The translations under genes and the position numbers were made by a program. This document shows positions 38,326 to 46,353 of a stretch of 64,000 nt of DNA, piece after piece. The stretch is from NCBI GenBank assembly GCA_016788045.1, contig JAEUTG010000050.1:1-64000 (forward strand), written 5' to 3'. This stretch comes from Bacteroidales bacterium (GTDB lineage Bacteria; Bacteroidota; Bacteroidia; Bacteroidales; Lentimicrobiaceae). The notes beneath the pieces were generated by a model. It had not been told where the DNA came from. It made no database searches and saw only the letters and a list, made by a program, of their open reading frames with translations. Each line of letters begins with the position of its first letter. Within the stretch, counting starts at the first letter, position 1.

Positions 38326-39885
38326 TCATGGCATCAATACGACCTTTCTCATTAACCGGAGATTCTCCGATCCGAGACTGAAGTAATACACGCCTGGTGG
38401 CAATTGTTTGGTATTGGCTTCAAAAGTTTCGATATACCTTCCCTCGCTGAGTCGCTTTGAATCAATGATTTTTTCAACGCATTGCCCTTTGCTGTTAAAC
38501 AGAAACAGGTTAACAATAGCTGCAGAGTTCAGCTTGAAAGAAATCGTAAGTTCTCTTCTGAAAGGGTTCGGATATGACCCGAAGTCATTGTCAGAAAACA
38601 CACTGTTTAGGGGAACAGAGGTAATCAGCGGGTCGACAATTGCAGTATACAGGCTGAGCTGATTATCGTGCAGCCTTGTCCAGACAGGCCTGACAACATC
38701 ATTAACTGCTGATATACCGGTATAATCACCGAAAAAAATCCCGTCATCCGGGAAAAACGGACTTTCACTGACTTTAAAGTTGGTGAAAGTTTCACCACCA
38801 TCCTCAGAAACAGCAAGGTAAACATCGGTGGAGATATCCTCATGGTTTCTCCTGTCATAAAAAACAAACCACAACTTTCCAGTTTCCTGGTCTATGGTCA
38901 TCCAGGTAAAAAACTGATGCCTTCCAGGGGAATCATTGTTAACCCGAACAGGCAATGACCAGGTTTCTCCTTCATTGACAGATTTCACCATCCAGATATC
39001 TGTATCGTTGCTACCATTCCGCTGGTCCGACCAGTTTATATAGATTGCCCCTCTGTCAGGACCATCGCTCAGGTCGCAAATAGTTACAGGTAAACCGTTG
39101 GCCCTTGATATCCCGGGAATAGAATAGGCCCATCCGCCTGGCATTTCAGCCACAAAAATGTCGTTTTCAAGCCAGGTATGTCCTCCGTCGACAGACTTGT
39201 CAAACATAATTCCGAGTGGCCCGGCCCAGGCAACATAGATTTGTCCCTCAGGTCCGGTTGCGGGCACCGCACCTTCAACAGTATTGTCATTGTCGAGGCA
39301 ATCACCCGCTGTTTTATTGATTCTTACTGGTGCACTCCAGGTAGATCCGAGATCGGTGGATGATGAAAACAGGATGTTGGAAGAATCCATTGAAGCAGTA
39401 CTTCCATAACTATCAAATTGAGTCCAGGTAACGTAAATATTGTTGGTAACTTTATCAAAAACAGCCCATTCCTTGTCCTGTTCCTTGTTTCCGTTCAAGC
39501 CAATACCAGCGCCCTGGTTCCAGCTAAGTCCGTTGTCTGTTGACTTCTGACAAACAATACGGTCAATCCATGCAGGGCCAGGAGGATTTGATAAGTGAAA
39601 ATAATAATAATTACCTGCAGCGTCAACAAGCATACATGGATCGCCCCAAACCCCGAAAGTGGCAGAGACAAGTCGGTTGTCGGTCCAGGTAAAACCTCCA
39701 TTTTCTGAAAAATAATAGTTATCGAGATTGGCTCCAACCATCATGTGATCGGGATTTAATGGATTGATTACAATTGAGGGCTCGTTGGGGTCACGTTGAT
39801 TACTTATAAGAATATTCTGATGCTGGCTTTGGGCAAGCATGGTCAACAAAAAAAAGAAAAGAACCAGAGGGATGCATTTTTTCAT
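38326..39885 (-). CDS. Secreted BNR/Asp-box beta-propeller protein with T9SS tail
   Basis: Exported protein of 519 aa using the start at 39885, which gives a clean signal peptide (MKKCIPLVLFFFLLTMLAQS) and sits right after a promoter box. The longer ORF start at 39969 lies upstream of that box. Six Asp-box-like motifs are visible: SENGGFTW, STDNGLSW, SSTDLGSTW, SVDGGHTW, SVNEGETW and SEDGGETF, indicating a six-bladed sialidase-type propeller. The FRIP motif and arginine triad of true sialidases are not evident, so enzymatic activity is doubtful. A C-terminal T9SS sorting domain starts YPNPFRRE. It is probably a surface or secreted binding protein. Confidence 0.86.
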   Translation of the reverse strand: MKKCIPLVLFFFLLTMLAQSQHQNILISNQRDPNEPSIVINPLNPDHMMVGANLDNYYFSENGGFTWTDNRLVSATFGVWGDPCMLVDAAGNYYYFHLSNPPGPAWIDRIVCQKSTDNGLSWNQGAGIGLNGNKEQDKEWAVFDKVTNNIYVTWTQFDSYGSTASMDSSNILFSSSTDLGSTWSAPVRINKTAGDCLDNDNTVEGAVPATGPEGQIYVAWAGPLGIMFDKSVDGGHTWLENDIFVAEMPGGWAYSIPGISRANGLPVTICDLSDGPDRGAIYINWSDQRNGSNDTDIWMVKSVNEGETWSLPVRVNNDSPGRHQFFTWMTIDQETGKLWFVFYDRRNHEDISTDVYLAVSEDGGETFTNFKVSESPFFPDDGIFFGDYTGISAVNDVVRPVWTRLHDNQLSLYTAIVDPLITSVPLNSVFSDNDFGSYPNPFRRELTISFKLNSAAIVNLFLFNSKGQCVEKIIDSKRLSEGRYIETFEANTKQLPPGVYYFSLGSENLRLMRKVVLMP

Positions 39886-39908
39886 ATTGTTCAAATTCAG
39901 AAGAGTCT

Positions 39909-39916
39909 CAAAAATA
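39909..39916 (-). promoter_or_regulatory. -7 promoter box of the BNR protein gene
   Basis: Minus strand TATTTTTG, exact. The predicted transcript start at about 39902 leaves a leader of roughly 17 bases to the ATG at 39885 and excludes the upstream ATG at 39969. Confidence 0.5.
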
Positions 39917-39958
39917 AATATAAAACAAACTAAATACCGAAAACAGGAAGGTGATTCG

Positions 39959-39966
39959 TATGTTTG
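39959..39966 (+). promoter_or_regulatory. -7 promoter box of the symporter gene
   Basis: TATGTTTG, an exact -7 box about 60 bases before the ATG at 40026. No clear -33 element. It forms a compact divergent promoter pair with 39909-39916. Confidence 0.42.
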
Positions 39967-40025
39967 CAAGAGTTTATGAATTTCATTGAAAAAGGATTGC
40001 AGGTCGAAACGGCAAATTCACTGGG

Positions 40026-41249
40026 ATGAAGAAAATTGAATTACACTGGCAGATATTTGTTGCATTGATTGCAGGAGTTCTGTTTGCCATATACCTTCAG
40101 GACTATGTCAAATATATTGACTGGATTGGAACGATTTTTCTTTCATTGCTGAAAATGGTGATCATTCCCCTGGTATTCAGTTCTATTGTTTCTGGTGTAG
40201 GAGGTATTGGCGGAACAGAAAGCATGGGAAGGCTTGGGTTTAAAACAATATCTTTCTATGTGATTACCAGCTTACTGGCAATAGTGCTAGGATTGATTCT
40301 GGTTAATCTGATAGCACCAGGAACCGGAACAGACTTAAAACTGGCTGTAAAGATTGATGAAATCCCAGCGGTTAATCAGTCACTCGGTGAGATTTTGATG
40401 AGTGCCATTCCGGAGAATATTTTTAAGTCAATGGCATCCGGTGATATGCTTCCCATTATTTTCTTCGCAATGACATTTGGATTTTTCATCAATATGACCG
40501 GGAAAGAAGCCCAGCGCACCCTGCTTGGGTTTTTTAATTCGGTTTTTGAAGTAATGATGAAAATTACCATGTCAGTAATAAAACTTACGCCTTTGGGAGT
40601 TTTTGCAATAATGGCGAAGGTGATAGCCCAGATTACGGGCGACAATGGGTCATTAATCGATATTTTTTCAAGGCTGGGATTATATATGGGGACAGTCCTT
40701 CTGGGATTAATTCTTCATTCAGTCATTGTACTTCCGTTTATAATGTGGATCACTGTAAGGTTAAATCCATGGAAACATATTAGAAATATGTCTGTTCCAT
40801 TGCTTACTGCATTTTCAACCTCATCATCCAGTGCAACCCTTCCTTTAACGATAGAAGCAATTGAGAACAAAGATGGCGTATCGAACAGAATCTCAGGATT
40901 TACATTACCGCTTGGTGCAACAATTAACATGAATGGTACAGCTCTTTATGAGTGTGTTGCAGTAATTTTTATTTCACAGGCTTATGGCATAGAACTCACC
41001 TTAGCTCAGCAGACAATTGTTGTTCTGACAGCTTTGCTGGCTGCAATCGGATCAGCAGGAATACCTATGGCCGGACTGGTAATGATGTCTATTGTTTTAT
41101 CAGCCGTTGGTCTTCCGCTGGAAGGAATCGGGTTAATTCTGGCTGTTGATCGTGTGCTGGATATGTTCAGGACTACTGTTAATGTTTTGGGAGACACCTT
41201 TGCTGCAGCTATTATTGCTAAATCTGAAGGAGAACATCTCAAAATCTGA
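40026..41249 (+). CDS. Dicarboxylate/amino acid:cation symporter (DAACS)
   Basis: Inner-membrane symporter (407 aa) of the GltP/DctA family, with about eight helices and two re-entrant hairpins. Diagnostic motifs are STSSSSATLPLTIEA (HP1 serine-rich tip), GATINMNGTALYE (TM7), GIPMAGLVMM (HP2) and VDRVLDMFRTTVNVLGD. It should import glutamate, aspartate or C4-dicarboxylates driven by Na+ or H+. It converges on the sensor kinase gene with only three bases between them. Confidence 0.94.
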   Translation: MKKIELHWQIFVALIAGVLFAIYLQDYVKYIDWIGTIFLSLLKMVIIPLVFSSIVSGVGGIGGTESMGRLGFKTISFYVITSLLAIVLGLILVNLIAPGTGTDLKLAVKIDEIPAVNQSLGEILMSAIPENIFKSMASGDMLPIIFFAMTFGFFINMTGKEAQRTLLGFFNSVFEVMMKITMSVIKLTPLGVFAIMAKVIAQITGDNGSLIDIFSRLGLYMGTVLLGLILHSVIVLPFIMWITVRLNPWKHIRNMSVPLLTAFSTSSSSATLPLTIEAIENKDGVSNRISGFTLPLGATINMNGTALYECVAVIFISQAYGIELTLAQQTIVVLTALLAAIGSAGIPMAGLVMMSIVLSAVGLPLEGIGLILAVDRVLDMFRTTVNVLGDTFAAAIIAKSEGEHLKI

Positions 41250-41252
41250 TAT

Positions 41253-44213
41253 TCAGGAAAAGAGCGGTAAATCGATCATTACGCGTGTTCCGGCCGGAAC
41301 ATTATTTTCGTTGTATAAGTCAATTATTTCCACTTTCATATCAATGTCATACAAATTGTTCAGCAGGTTAAGCCTGGATTCAACAAGTGAAATACCGAAG
41401 GATTCTCTCTTGGCTTTCTCTGCCTTTCTGGATTCAGCTGCTTTTACACGGCCAATACCATTGTCTTCAACAATACAGGTTATATGATTCCCGTATTTGG
41501 AAAAACTCAGGTCTATTCTTCCATTATCTTTGAGACCTATAATACCATGCCATATTGCATTTTCAACAAAAGGCTGAATAAGAAATGCAGGGATTAAGCA
41601 ATTGGTAGAATCAACAGTGCTGTCTACGTTGATGTTAAAATCAAATCTGCGCTGAAATCTGAGTGCTTCAAGTTCAAGATATAAAGTAATTGCAGAAATT
41701 TCATCACTTAGCGGGACCGCCTGTTTCTGCGAACTGGTAAGAATCAGCCGCATCAGCCGGGCAAATTTAGACAGGTACTGAGTCGATGACAGCCTGTCGT
41801 TTCTGATAATAAAAGATTGAATTGAATTCAGCGTATTGAAAACAAAGTGAGGCTCCATTTGCTTTGCGAGCGCTTGCTGGCGATACCATTCCAGGTCATT
41901 TTTGAGAGAATGCTCTTTTTTCAGCTGTTTTAATCTGTTCAGATAATACAGATAGGCCAGGGCGGCAATGAAGAGAATTACCAGGGTAATAAACCACCAG
42001 GTTTTCCAGAATGGGGGCAATACTGTAAATGCTATCTGAGCAGGCTTCTGACTGATGATTCCATCAGAATTGACAGCCAGAACTTCGAATTTATACTCCC
42101 CTGGAGGTAGGTAGGCGTATTCAACCTCCCGGTTTCCTGTGAAAATCCAGGAAGTATCCATCCCGGAGAGTCTGTATTTATACCTGAGATTCTCAGGTTC
42201 ACGGAATGAAATGCCTACAAATTTTATTGTAATGAGATTCTGATAATGGCGTAATTTATAGCCAGACCTGATTACTGTATCATTTTTAAGAATACTAAAT
42301 GCACTGATGTATATAGGAGGGCTGGATAAAACCGGGTTATAGTTTTTATAATTAAAAACTGTAAGACCCTGATTAGTAGCTATATATATGTTGTTATCAT
42401 CTCCCGCAATCTGATTTATTTCATTCGACACCAGTCCGTTATTCTTGAAATAGGATTTAATTCTAAAATCCTTCTTGCCAATTTTCGTAACATCAAAAAC
42501 ATTCAGTCCGTAATTGGTTGCCACCCAAAGATTATTCCCAAGGAGCAAAAGTGATGAAACAGAGTTACTTGACAGTCCATGACTTTTAGTAATCTGTACA
42601 ACAGAATCCTTCAGATCAAAAACAAGCAATCCAGAGCCTTTGGTTCCAAGGAAAGACTTTTGCAATCCACTTGCATATAAAATGTCAGTAAATCGACTAC
42701 TTAATAGTTTATTCTTGATTGAAAAATCTTTGAAAATATGGTTGTTATAACTCCATAAACCATTATTGGTCCCCAGGAAGAAATAGTTATTATAGATTTC
42801 AGCAATTGATTCAATTCGAAGCTCAATATTCTGATTTATAAATGAATTATAGATTACTTTCATATTATCAACAACTGTCAGCCCTTTTGATTCCCCCATC
42901 AATAGCCTTCCTTTATTGTCGACAATCATGTCCTTTATACTAAATACTCTTCTTGATGAACCCCGAGTGTCGGAGACTAAGTTGTTATAGATTTGCCTGT
43001 TATGCCCATCTTTTATATAGTATAGGTAATCATTAGTGCTTATCCACAATTCCCTGTTATTATGATTATATATATTGAAGATAGTACTATTTATTGTACT
43101 AGAGATTTTGACACTACTGACCTTTCCATCTTTAAGATAATTTATAAAAGGATCATGGGTTCCAATAACCAGGTTATTCTGGAAAATGGCTATTGCGTTA
43201 ATTTTTGAATTAGTCAACCCATCTTCAACTGAATAAGTGTAGAAAGAGGAAGAAGGAAGATAAAAAATACCGTTTTCAAGAGTGCTAAACCACTTACCAC
43301 CTTCCTCATCAAATAAAACAGAAGAAATTGAATGGTTTTTTAAATAATTGAGTATCGGCGCTTTATCAATTTGACCATTCTGAAAGCAAAACACACCTGA
43401 TTTATCTGTACAAACCCATAGGTTTAACTCTTTATCCTTCTTGAGGTAAATCACCCTATTCTTCATGTTTTTAAACTCTATACTGTTGTCATTATGCAAC
43501 ATTGCCAAGTATTCGTTTCTCGCAATATAGAGCTCGTGCCCACTCATACAGAAATATACATTAGAATATGAATAATTCTTTGAAAGCGGGAAAGAGAATG
43601 TTTTCCTAATTCCGGGGACAGAAATCTCAACTAGTGTCCTATTAAATTTTCCAGCATTTTGAGATACCAATACTTTATCATTCAAGGAAAGCAGTTTCAA
43701 TCCAACATTTTCTTTATTTACCATTAAGTTTTTTACGTTTCCGTTAGGTAGTACTTGATATAATCCCTTCGTAAGAAAACTTATATATAAACTCTCATCT
43801 TCCAAAACTTCAAATGATCCTTTTACAGGTATCTGACTTTTCCCAACTATACTTAATAATTTATTGCTATGTCGATACTCTATAATTCTACCATCCTCAT
43901 AGTAAGAAAGCTTACAAGGAAAACCAACAAACCATATCCTGCCCTTATAGTCTTCATACACTTCAAAAACGGTATTCTCAGGTAACCCATCCTGCTTATC
44001 AAAATTTCTGAAGCTGATCCCATCAAACCGGCTAACCCCCATATTGGTTGCAATCCAGATAAACCCTTTGGAATCCTGGAACAAATGATAAACCTCATTA
44101 CTGGGCAGCCCTTCATCTACTGTATAATGCCGGAACACCGGATGTTGGGCCTGAAGTCCAAGGACCAACACGAACAAGACCACCGACAATCCAAAAGTTA
44201 GGTTCGACTTCAT
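41253..44213 (-). CDS. Two-component-type propeller sensor histidine kinase (LytS-like)
   Basis: Membrane sensor of 986 aa: signal peptide (1-22), a periplasmic region of Reg_prop propeller blades (about 25-640; typical IWIATNMGVSRFDG and GRIWFVG), a Y_Y_Y domain (about 655-740; YRLSGMDTSWIF, LPPGEYKFEVLA), one transmembrane helix (about 745-767) and a LytS-type kinase core with phospho-acceptor histidine in MEPHFVFNTLNSIQSF and an ATP lid IQPFVENAIWHGI and DNGIGR. No LytTR response regulator is adjacent. Codon use is markedly A/T-ending compared with neighbours. The signal is unknown. Topology resembles HTCS sensors without the AraC domain. Confidence 0.9.
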   Translation of the reverse strand: MKSNLTFGLSVVLFVLVLGLQAQHPVFRHYTVDEGLPSNEVYHLFQDSKGFIWIATNMGVSRFDGISFRNFDKQDGLPENTVFEVYEDYKGRIWFVGFPCKLSYYEDGRIIEYRHSNKLLSIVGKSQIPVKGSFEVLEDESLYISFLTKGLYQVLPNGNVKNLMVNKENVGLKLLSLNDKVLVSQNAGKFNRTLVEISVPGIRKTFSFPLSKNYSYSNVYFCMSGHELYIARNEYLAMLHNDNSIEFKNMKNRVIYLKKDKELNLWVCTDKSGVFCFQNGQIDKAPILNYLKNHSISSVLFDEEGGKWFSTLENGIFYLPSSSFYTYSVEDGLTNSKINAIAIFQNNLVIGTHDPFINYLKDGKVSSVKISSTINSTIFNIYNHNNRELWISTNDYLYYIKDGHNRQIYNNLVSDTRGSSRRVFSIKDMIVDNKGRLLMGESKGLTVVDNMKVIYNSFINQNIELRIESIAEIYNNYFFLGTNNGLWSYNNHIFKDFSIKNKLLSSRFTDILYASGLQKSFLGTKGSGLLVFDLKDSVVQITKSHGLSSNSVSSLLLLGNNLWVATNYGLNVFDVTKIGKKDFRIKSYFKNNGLVSNEINQIAGDDNNIYIATNQGLTVFNYKNYNPVLSSPPIYISAFSILKNDTVIRSGYKLRHYQNLITIKFVGISFREPENLRYKYRLSGMDTSWIFTGNREVEYAYLPPGEYKFEVLAVNSDGIISQKPAQIAFTVLPPFWKTWWFITLVILFIAALAYLYYLNRLKQLKKEHSLKNDLEWYRQQALAKQMEPHFVFNTLNSIQSFIIRNDRLSSTQYLSKFARLMRLILTSSQKQAVPLSDEISAITLYLELEALRFQRRFDFNINVDSTVDSTNCLIPAFLIQPFVENAIWHGIIGLKDNGRIDLSFSKYGNHITCIVEDNGIGRVKAAESRKAEKAKRESFGISLVESRLNLLNNLYDIDMKVEIIDLYNENNVPAGTRVMIDLPLFS

Positions 44214-44234
44214 AGACCTCTATCTGACAAAACT

Positions 44235-44242
44235 CAAATGTA
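44235..44242 (-). promoter_or_regulatory. -7 promoter box of the sensor kinase gene
   Basis: Minus strand TACATTTG, exact, about 22 bases before the ATG. The -33 element is not convincing. Confidence 0.42.
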
Positions 44243-44476
44243 TGACATTTTGAGGGCAATAGAACGATTAAAAACAATTTTAAGGACCTTTCTTAACTTA
44301 AGCGTGTGCAACTTTTTACCAGCAGAATATCCCCTTCTAAAACTGATGACTCTATGGATGTCAGAGAATACGGCTGTTGATAAAAAAATTAAAAAACACA
44401 GACTAAAGTGCAATTGAAAGCACTATTTTGCTGTAATTTTCAACAGACAAAAAACCCGTCACCACTCAGACAAACC

Positions 44477-45520
44477 ATGGCAAAATCAAAGAAAATTTTA
44501 AAAAAAATAGGAATACTTACTGCAGGTGGTGATTGCCCCGGCATTAATGCTGCCATCAGAGGTGTTGGAAAAACAGCAATAACCGAATACGGCATGGAAG
44601 TGTACGGTATTTCATCCGGCTTTCTGGGATTGATAGAAAAGGATTTTACACGACTCGAAGAAAATCACCTATCCGGCATTCTGACCTTCGGAGGCACTAT
44701 ACTCGGCACTTCGCGTGAAAAACCATATAAAAAAGACAGTGCCGGCAGCCAGAAAACTGATAAACCAAAACAAATCAAGAAAAACTATCAGGAAATGGGC
44801 CTCGATGCGCTGGTTTGCATCGGTGGTAATGGTACCATGAGAACAGCCGCCATGCTTGCCGAAGAGGGCCTGAATGTTATCGGACTTCCAAAGACTATAG
44901 ACAACGACGTTTTCGGCACTGATCTTACCTTCGGCTTTGACTCTGCTGTCTGGATCGCAACCGATGCCATCGACCGTCTCCATACAACTGCCAACTCCCA
45001 TAAACGGATCATGGTAATTGAACTGATGGGACACCATGCCGGCTGGCTGGCACTCTATTCCGGAATTGCCGGAGGTGGAGATGTAATCCTGATTCCGGAA
45101 ATCCCTTTCAAAGAAGAGGTAGTTGCCAACTATCTGCTCAAAAGAGCCATGAATAAAAAGCCTTACTCCATTGTGGTTGTAGCCGAAGGAATCAACAAGC
45201 CCAAAGGAATATCAGCTGCCAACCATATCTCCCAGTCCATCCAGAAATACACTGGCCTTGAAACCCGTGAAACCATCCTTGGATACATTCAACGAGGCGG
45301 TAGTCCCTCACCCATGGACAGAATCCTGGCCACCCGATATGGAGCCCACGCTGTTGAACTGATCGCTGCAGGCAAATTCGGGAATATGGTTGCCTCTATT
45401 AATGGTAAAATCACCTCCATTCCGCTTTCTGAAGTCGGAAATAAACTCAAACTCGTTCCGGCTGATTCCCCTCTGATTGAGAAAGCAAGAAAAATGGGAA
45501 TCTCTTTCGGAGACCGATGA
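44477..45520 (+). CDS. pfkA: 6-phosphofructokinase, group III-like
   Basis: Glycolytic enzyme (347 aa from the start at 44477; an ATG 69 bases earlier adds a non-conserved tail). Fructose-6-phosphate site motifs are present: LTAGGDCPGINAAIRG, PKTIDNDV with catalytic aspartate D142, MGHHAGWLA and GYIQRGGSPSPMDR. The phosphoryl-donor loop is CIGGNGT (N118), not GGDGS, and PKTIDND has Lys at 139 where ATP-specific enzymes have Gly. This residue combination is a feature of the mixed PPi/ATP branch, so donor preference is uncertain. The next gene overlaps by four bases. Confidence 0.9.
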   Translation: MAKSKKILKKIGILTAGGDCPGINAAIRGVGKTAITEYGMEVYGISSGFLGLIEKDFTRLEENHLSGILTFGGTILGTSREKPYKKDSAGSQKTDKPKQIKKNYQEMGLDALVCIGGNGTMRTAAMLAEEGLNVIGLPKTIDNDVFGTDLTFGFDSAVWIATDAIDRLHTTANSHKRIMVIELMGHHAGWLALYSGIAGGGDVILIPEIPFKEEVVANYLLKRAMNKKPYSIVVVAEGINKPKGISAANHISQSIQKYTGLETRETILGYIQRGGSPSPMDRILATRYGAHAVELIAAGKFGNMVASINGKITSIPLSEVGNKLKLVPADSPLIEKARKMGISFGDR

Positions 45521-46353
45521 AAAAGATTTTCCAGGCAGGCGATTTTGCAAACCCCGAGCTGGCTCAATTTTATGATGAACTGCCGGCATGGTCTGCTCCG
45601 TTCGGGAAGGAAATTCTTGATTCCGTCAATTTCTCGAAACCGGTAAATGCGCTTGACATCGGATGCGGAACAGGTTATCCGCTGATTGAACTGGCGCAAA
45701 GGTTTGGTGAAACCAGCCACTTCACTGGTATTGACCCATGGGAAGAAGGCCTCGGAAGAATAAAATCCAAACTCCGCTTCTTCGAAATTGAAAATGTTAC
45801 GCTTCTGAATGCCAAAGCTGAAATGATGCCTCTGAGCGATCAGCAATACGATCTTATCGTGTCAAACAATGGGCTCAACAATGTTGATGACCCTGTAAAA
45901 GCATTCAAGGAATGTTACCGTGTCGCCAAACCCGGTGCTACAATGATATTCACCGCCAATCTGCCTGGCACAATGTTGCATTTTTACGAAGCCTTTAAAT
46001 TTGTACTTTATCAGACAGTTAACGACCACTTAACAGAAGCCGTTGAAAATCACATCAGAAATAAAAGGAAATCAGTTGAAGAAACGCTCAGCATAATTTC
46101 ACGCGCCGGATTTATTCCCAACTCAGCCATCAGCCACTCATTCAGCATGAAGTTTCACAATGGAACTGCCTTCTTCAACCATTCGCTGATCAGATTGTAC
46201 TTTTTAAATTCATGGAAAATGATACTTCCTGAGCTGATACGGAATGAGGTCATTCATAGAACCGAAACCAAACTTAACCAACAGGCAGCTTCTGAAGGCG
46301 AACTCAGTATGGAAATCCCCTTTTGCATTTACAAAGCAACCAGGCCCTGTTAG
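45517..46353 (+). CDS. Class I SAM-dependent methyltransferase
   Basis: Protein of 278 aa with the Rossmann methyltransferase fold: motif I ALDIGCGTGYPLIELA (about 46-61), acidic motif II FTGIDPW, LLNAKAEMMPL, motif IV DLIVSNNGLNN and a Methyltransf_11-like layout. The C-terminal ~100 residues are not typical and may form a substrate-binding domain. Substrate unknown. Its ATG lies inside the pfkA stop (ATGA), so the two are translationally coupled. It converges on the outer-membrane gene: stop codons overlap (TAG on the plus strand at 46351-46353, TAA on the minus strand at 46350-46352). Confidence 0.85.
   Translation: MKKIFQAGDFANPELAQFYDELPAWSAPFGKEILDSVNFSKPVNALDIGCGTGYPLIELAQRFGETSHFTGIDPWEEGLGRIKSKLRFFEIENVTLLNAKAEMMPLSDQQYDLIVSNNGLNNVDDPVKAFKECYRVAKPGATMIFTANLPGTMLHFYEAFKFVLYQTVNDHLTEAVENHIRNKRKSVEETLSIISRAGFIPNSAISHSFSMKFHNGTAFFNHSLIRLYFLNSWKMILPELIRNEVIHRTETKLNQQAASEGELSMEIPFCIYKATRPC

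Noticed and set aside
38326..39969. The longer start of the BNR protein at 39969
   Set aside because: It adds a non-conserved region and lies upstream of the promoter box at 39909-39916; the ATG at 39885 begins a clean signal peptide.
41253..44213. The sensor kinase as a hybrid two-component system (HTCS)
   Set aside because: The C-terminus stops at the kinase core; no receiver or AraC-type DNA-binding domain follows, so it is not an HTCS.
46350..46353. Overlap of the methyltransferase and outer-membrane genes as a frameshift or fusion
   Set aside because: They are on opposite strands and only their stop codons overlap; both genes are full length.
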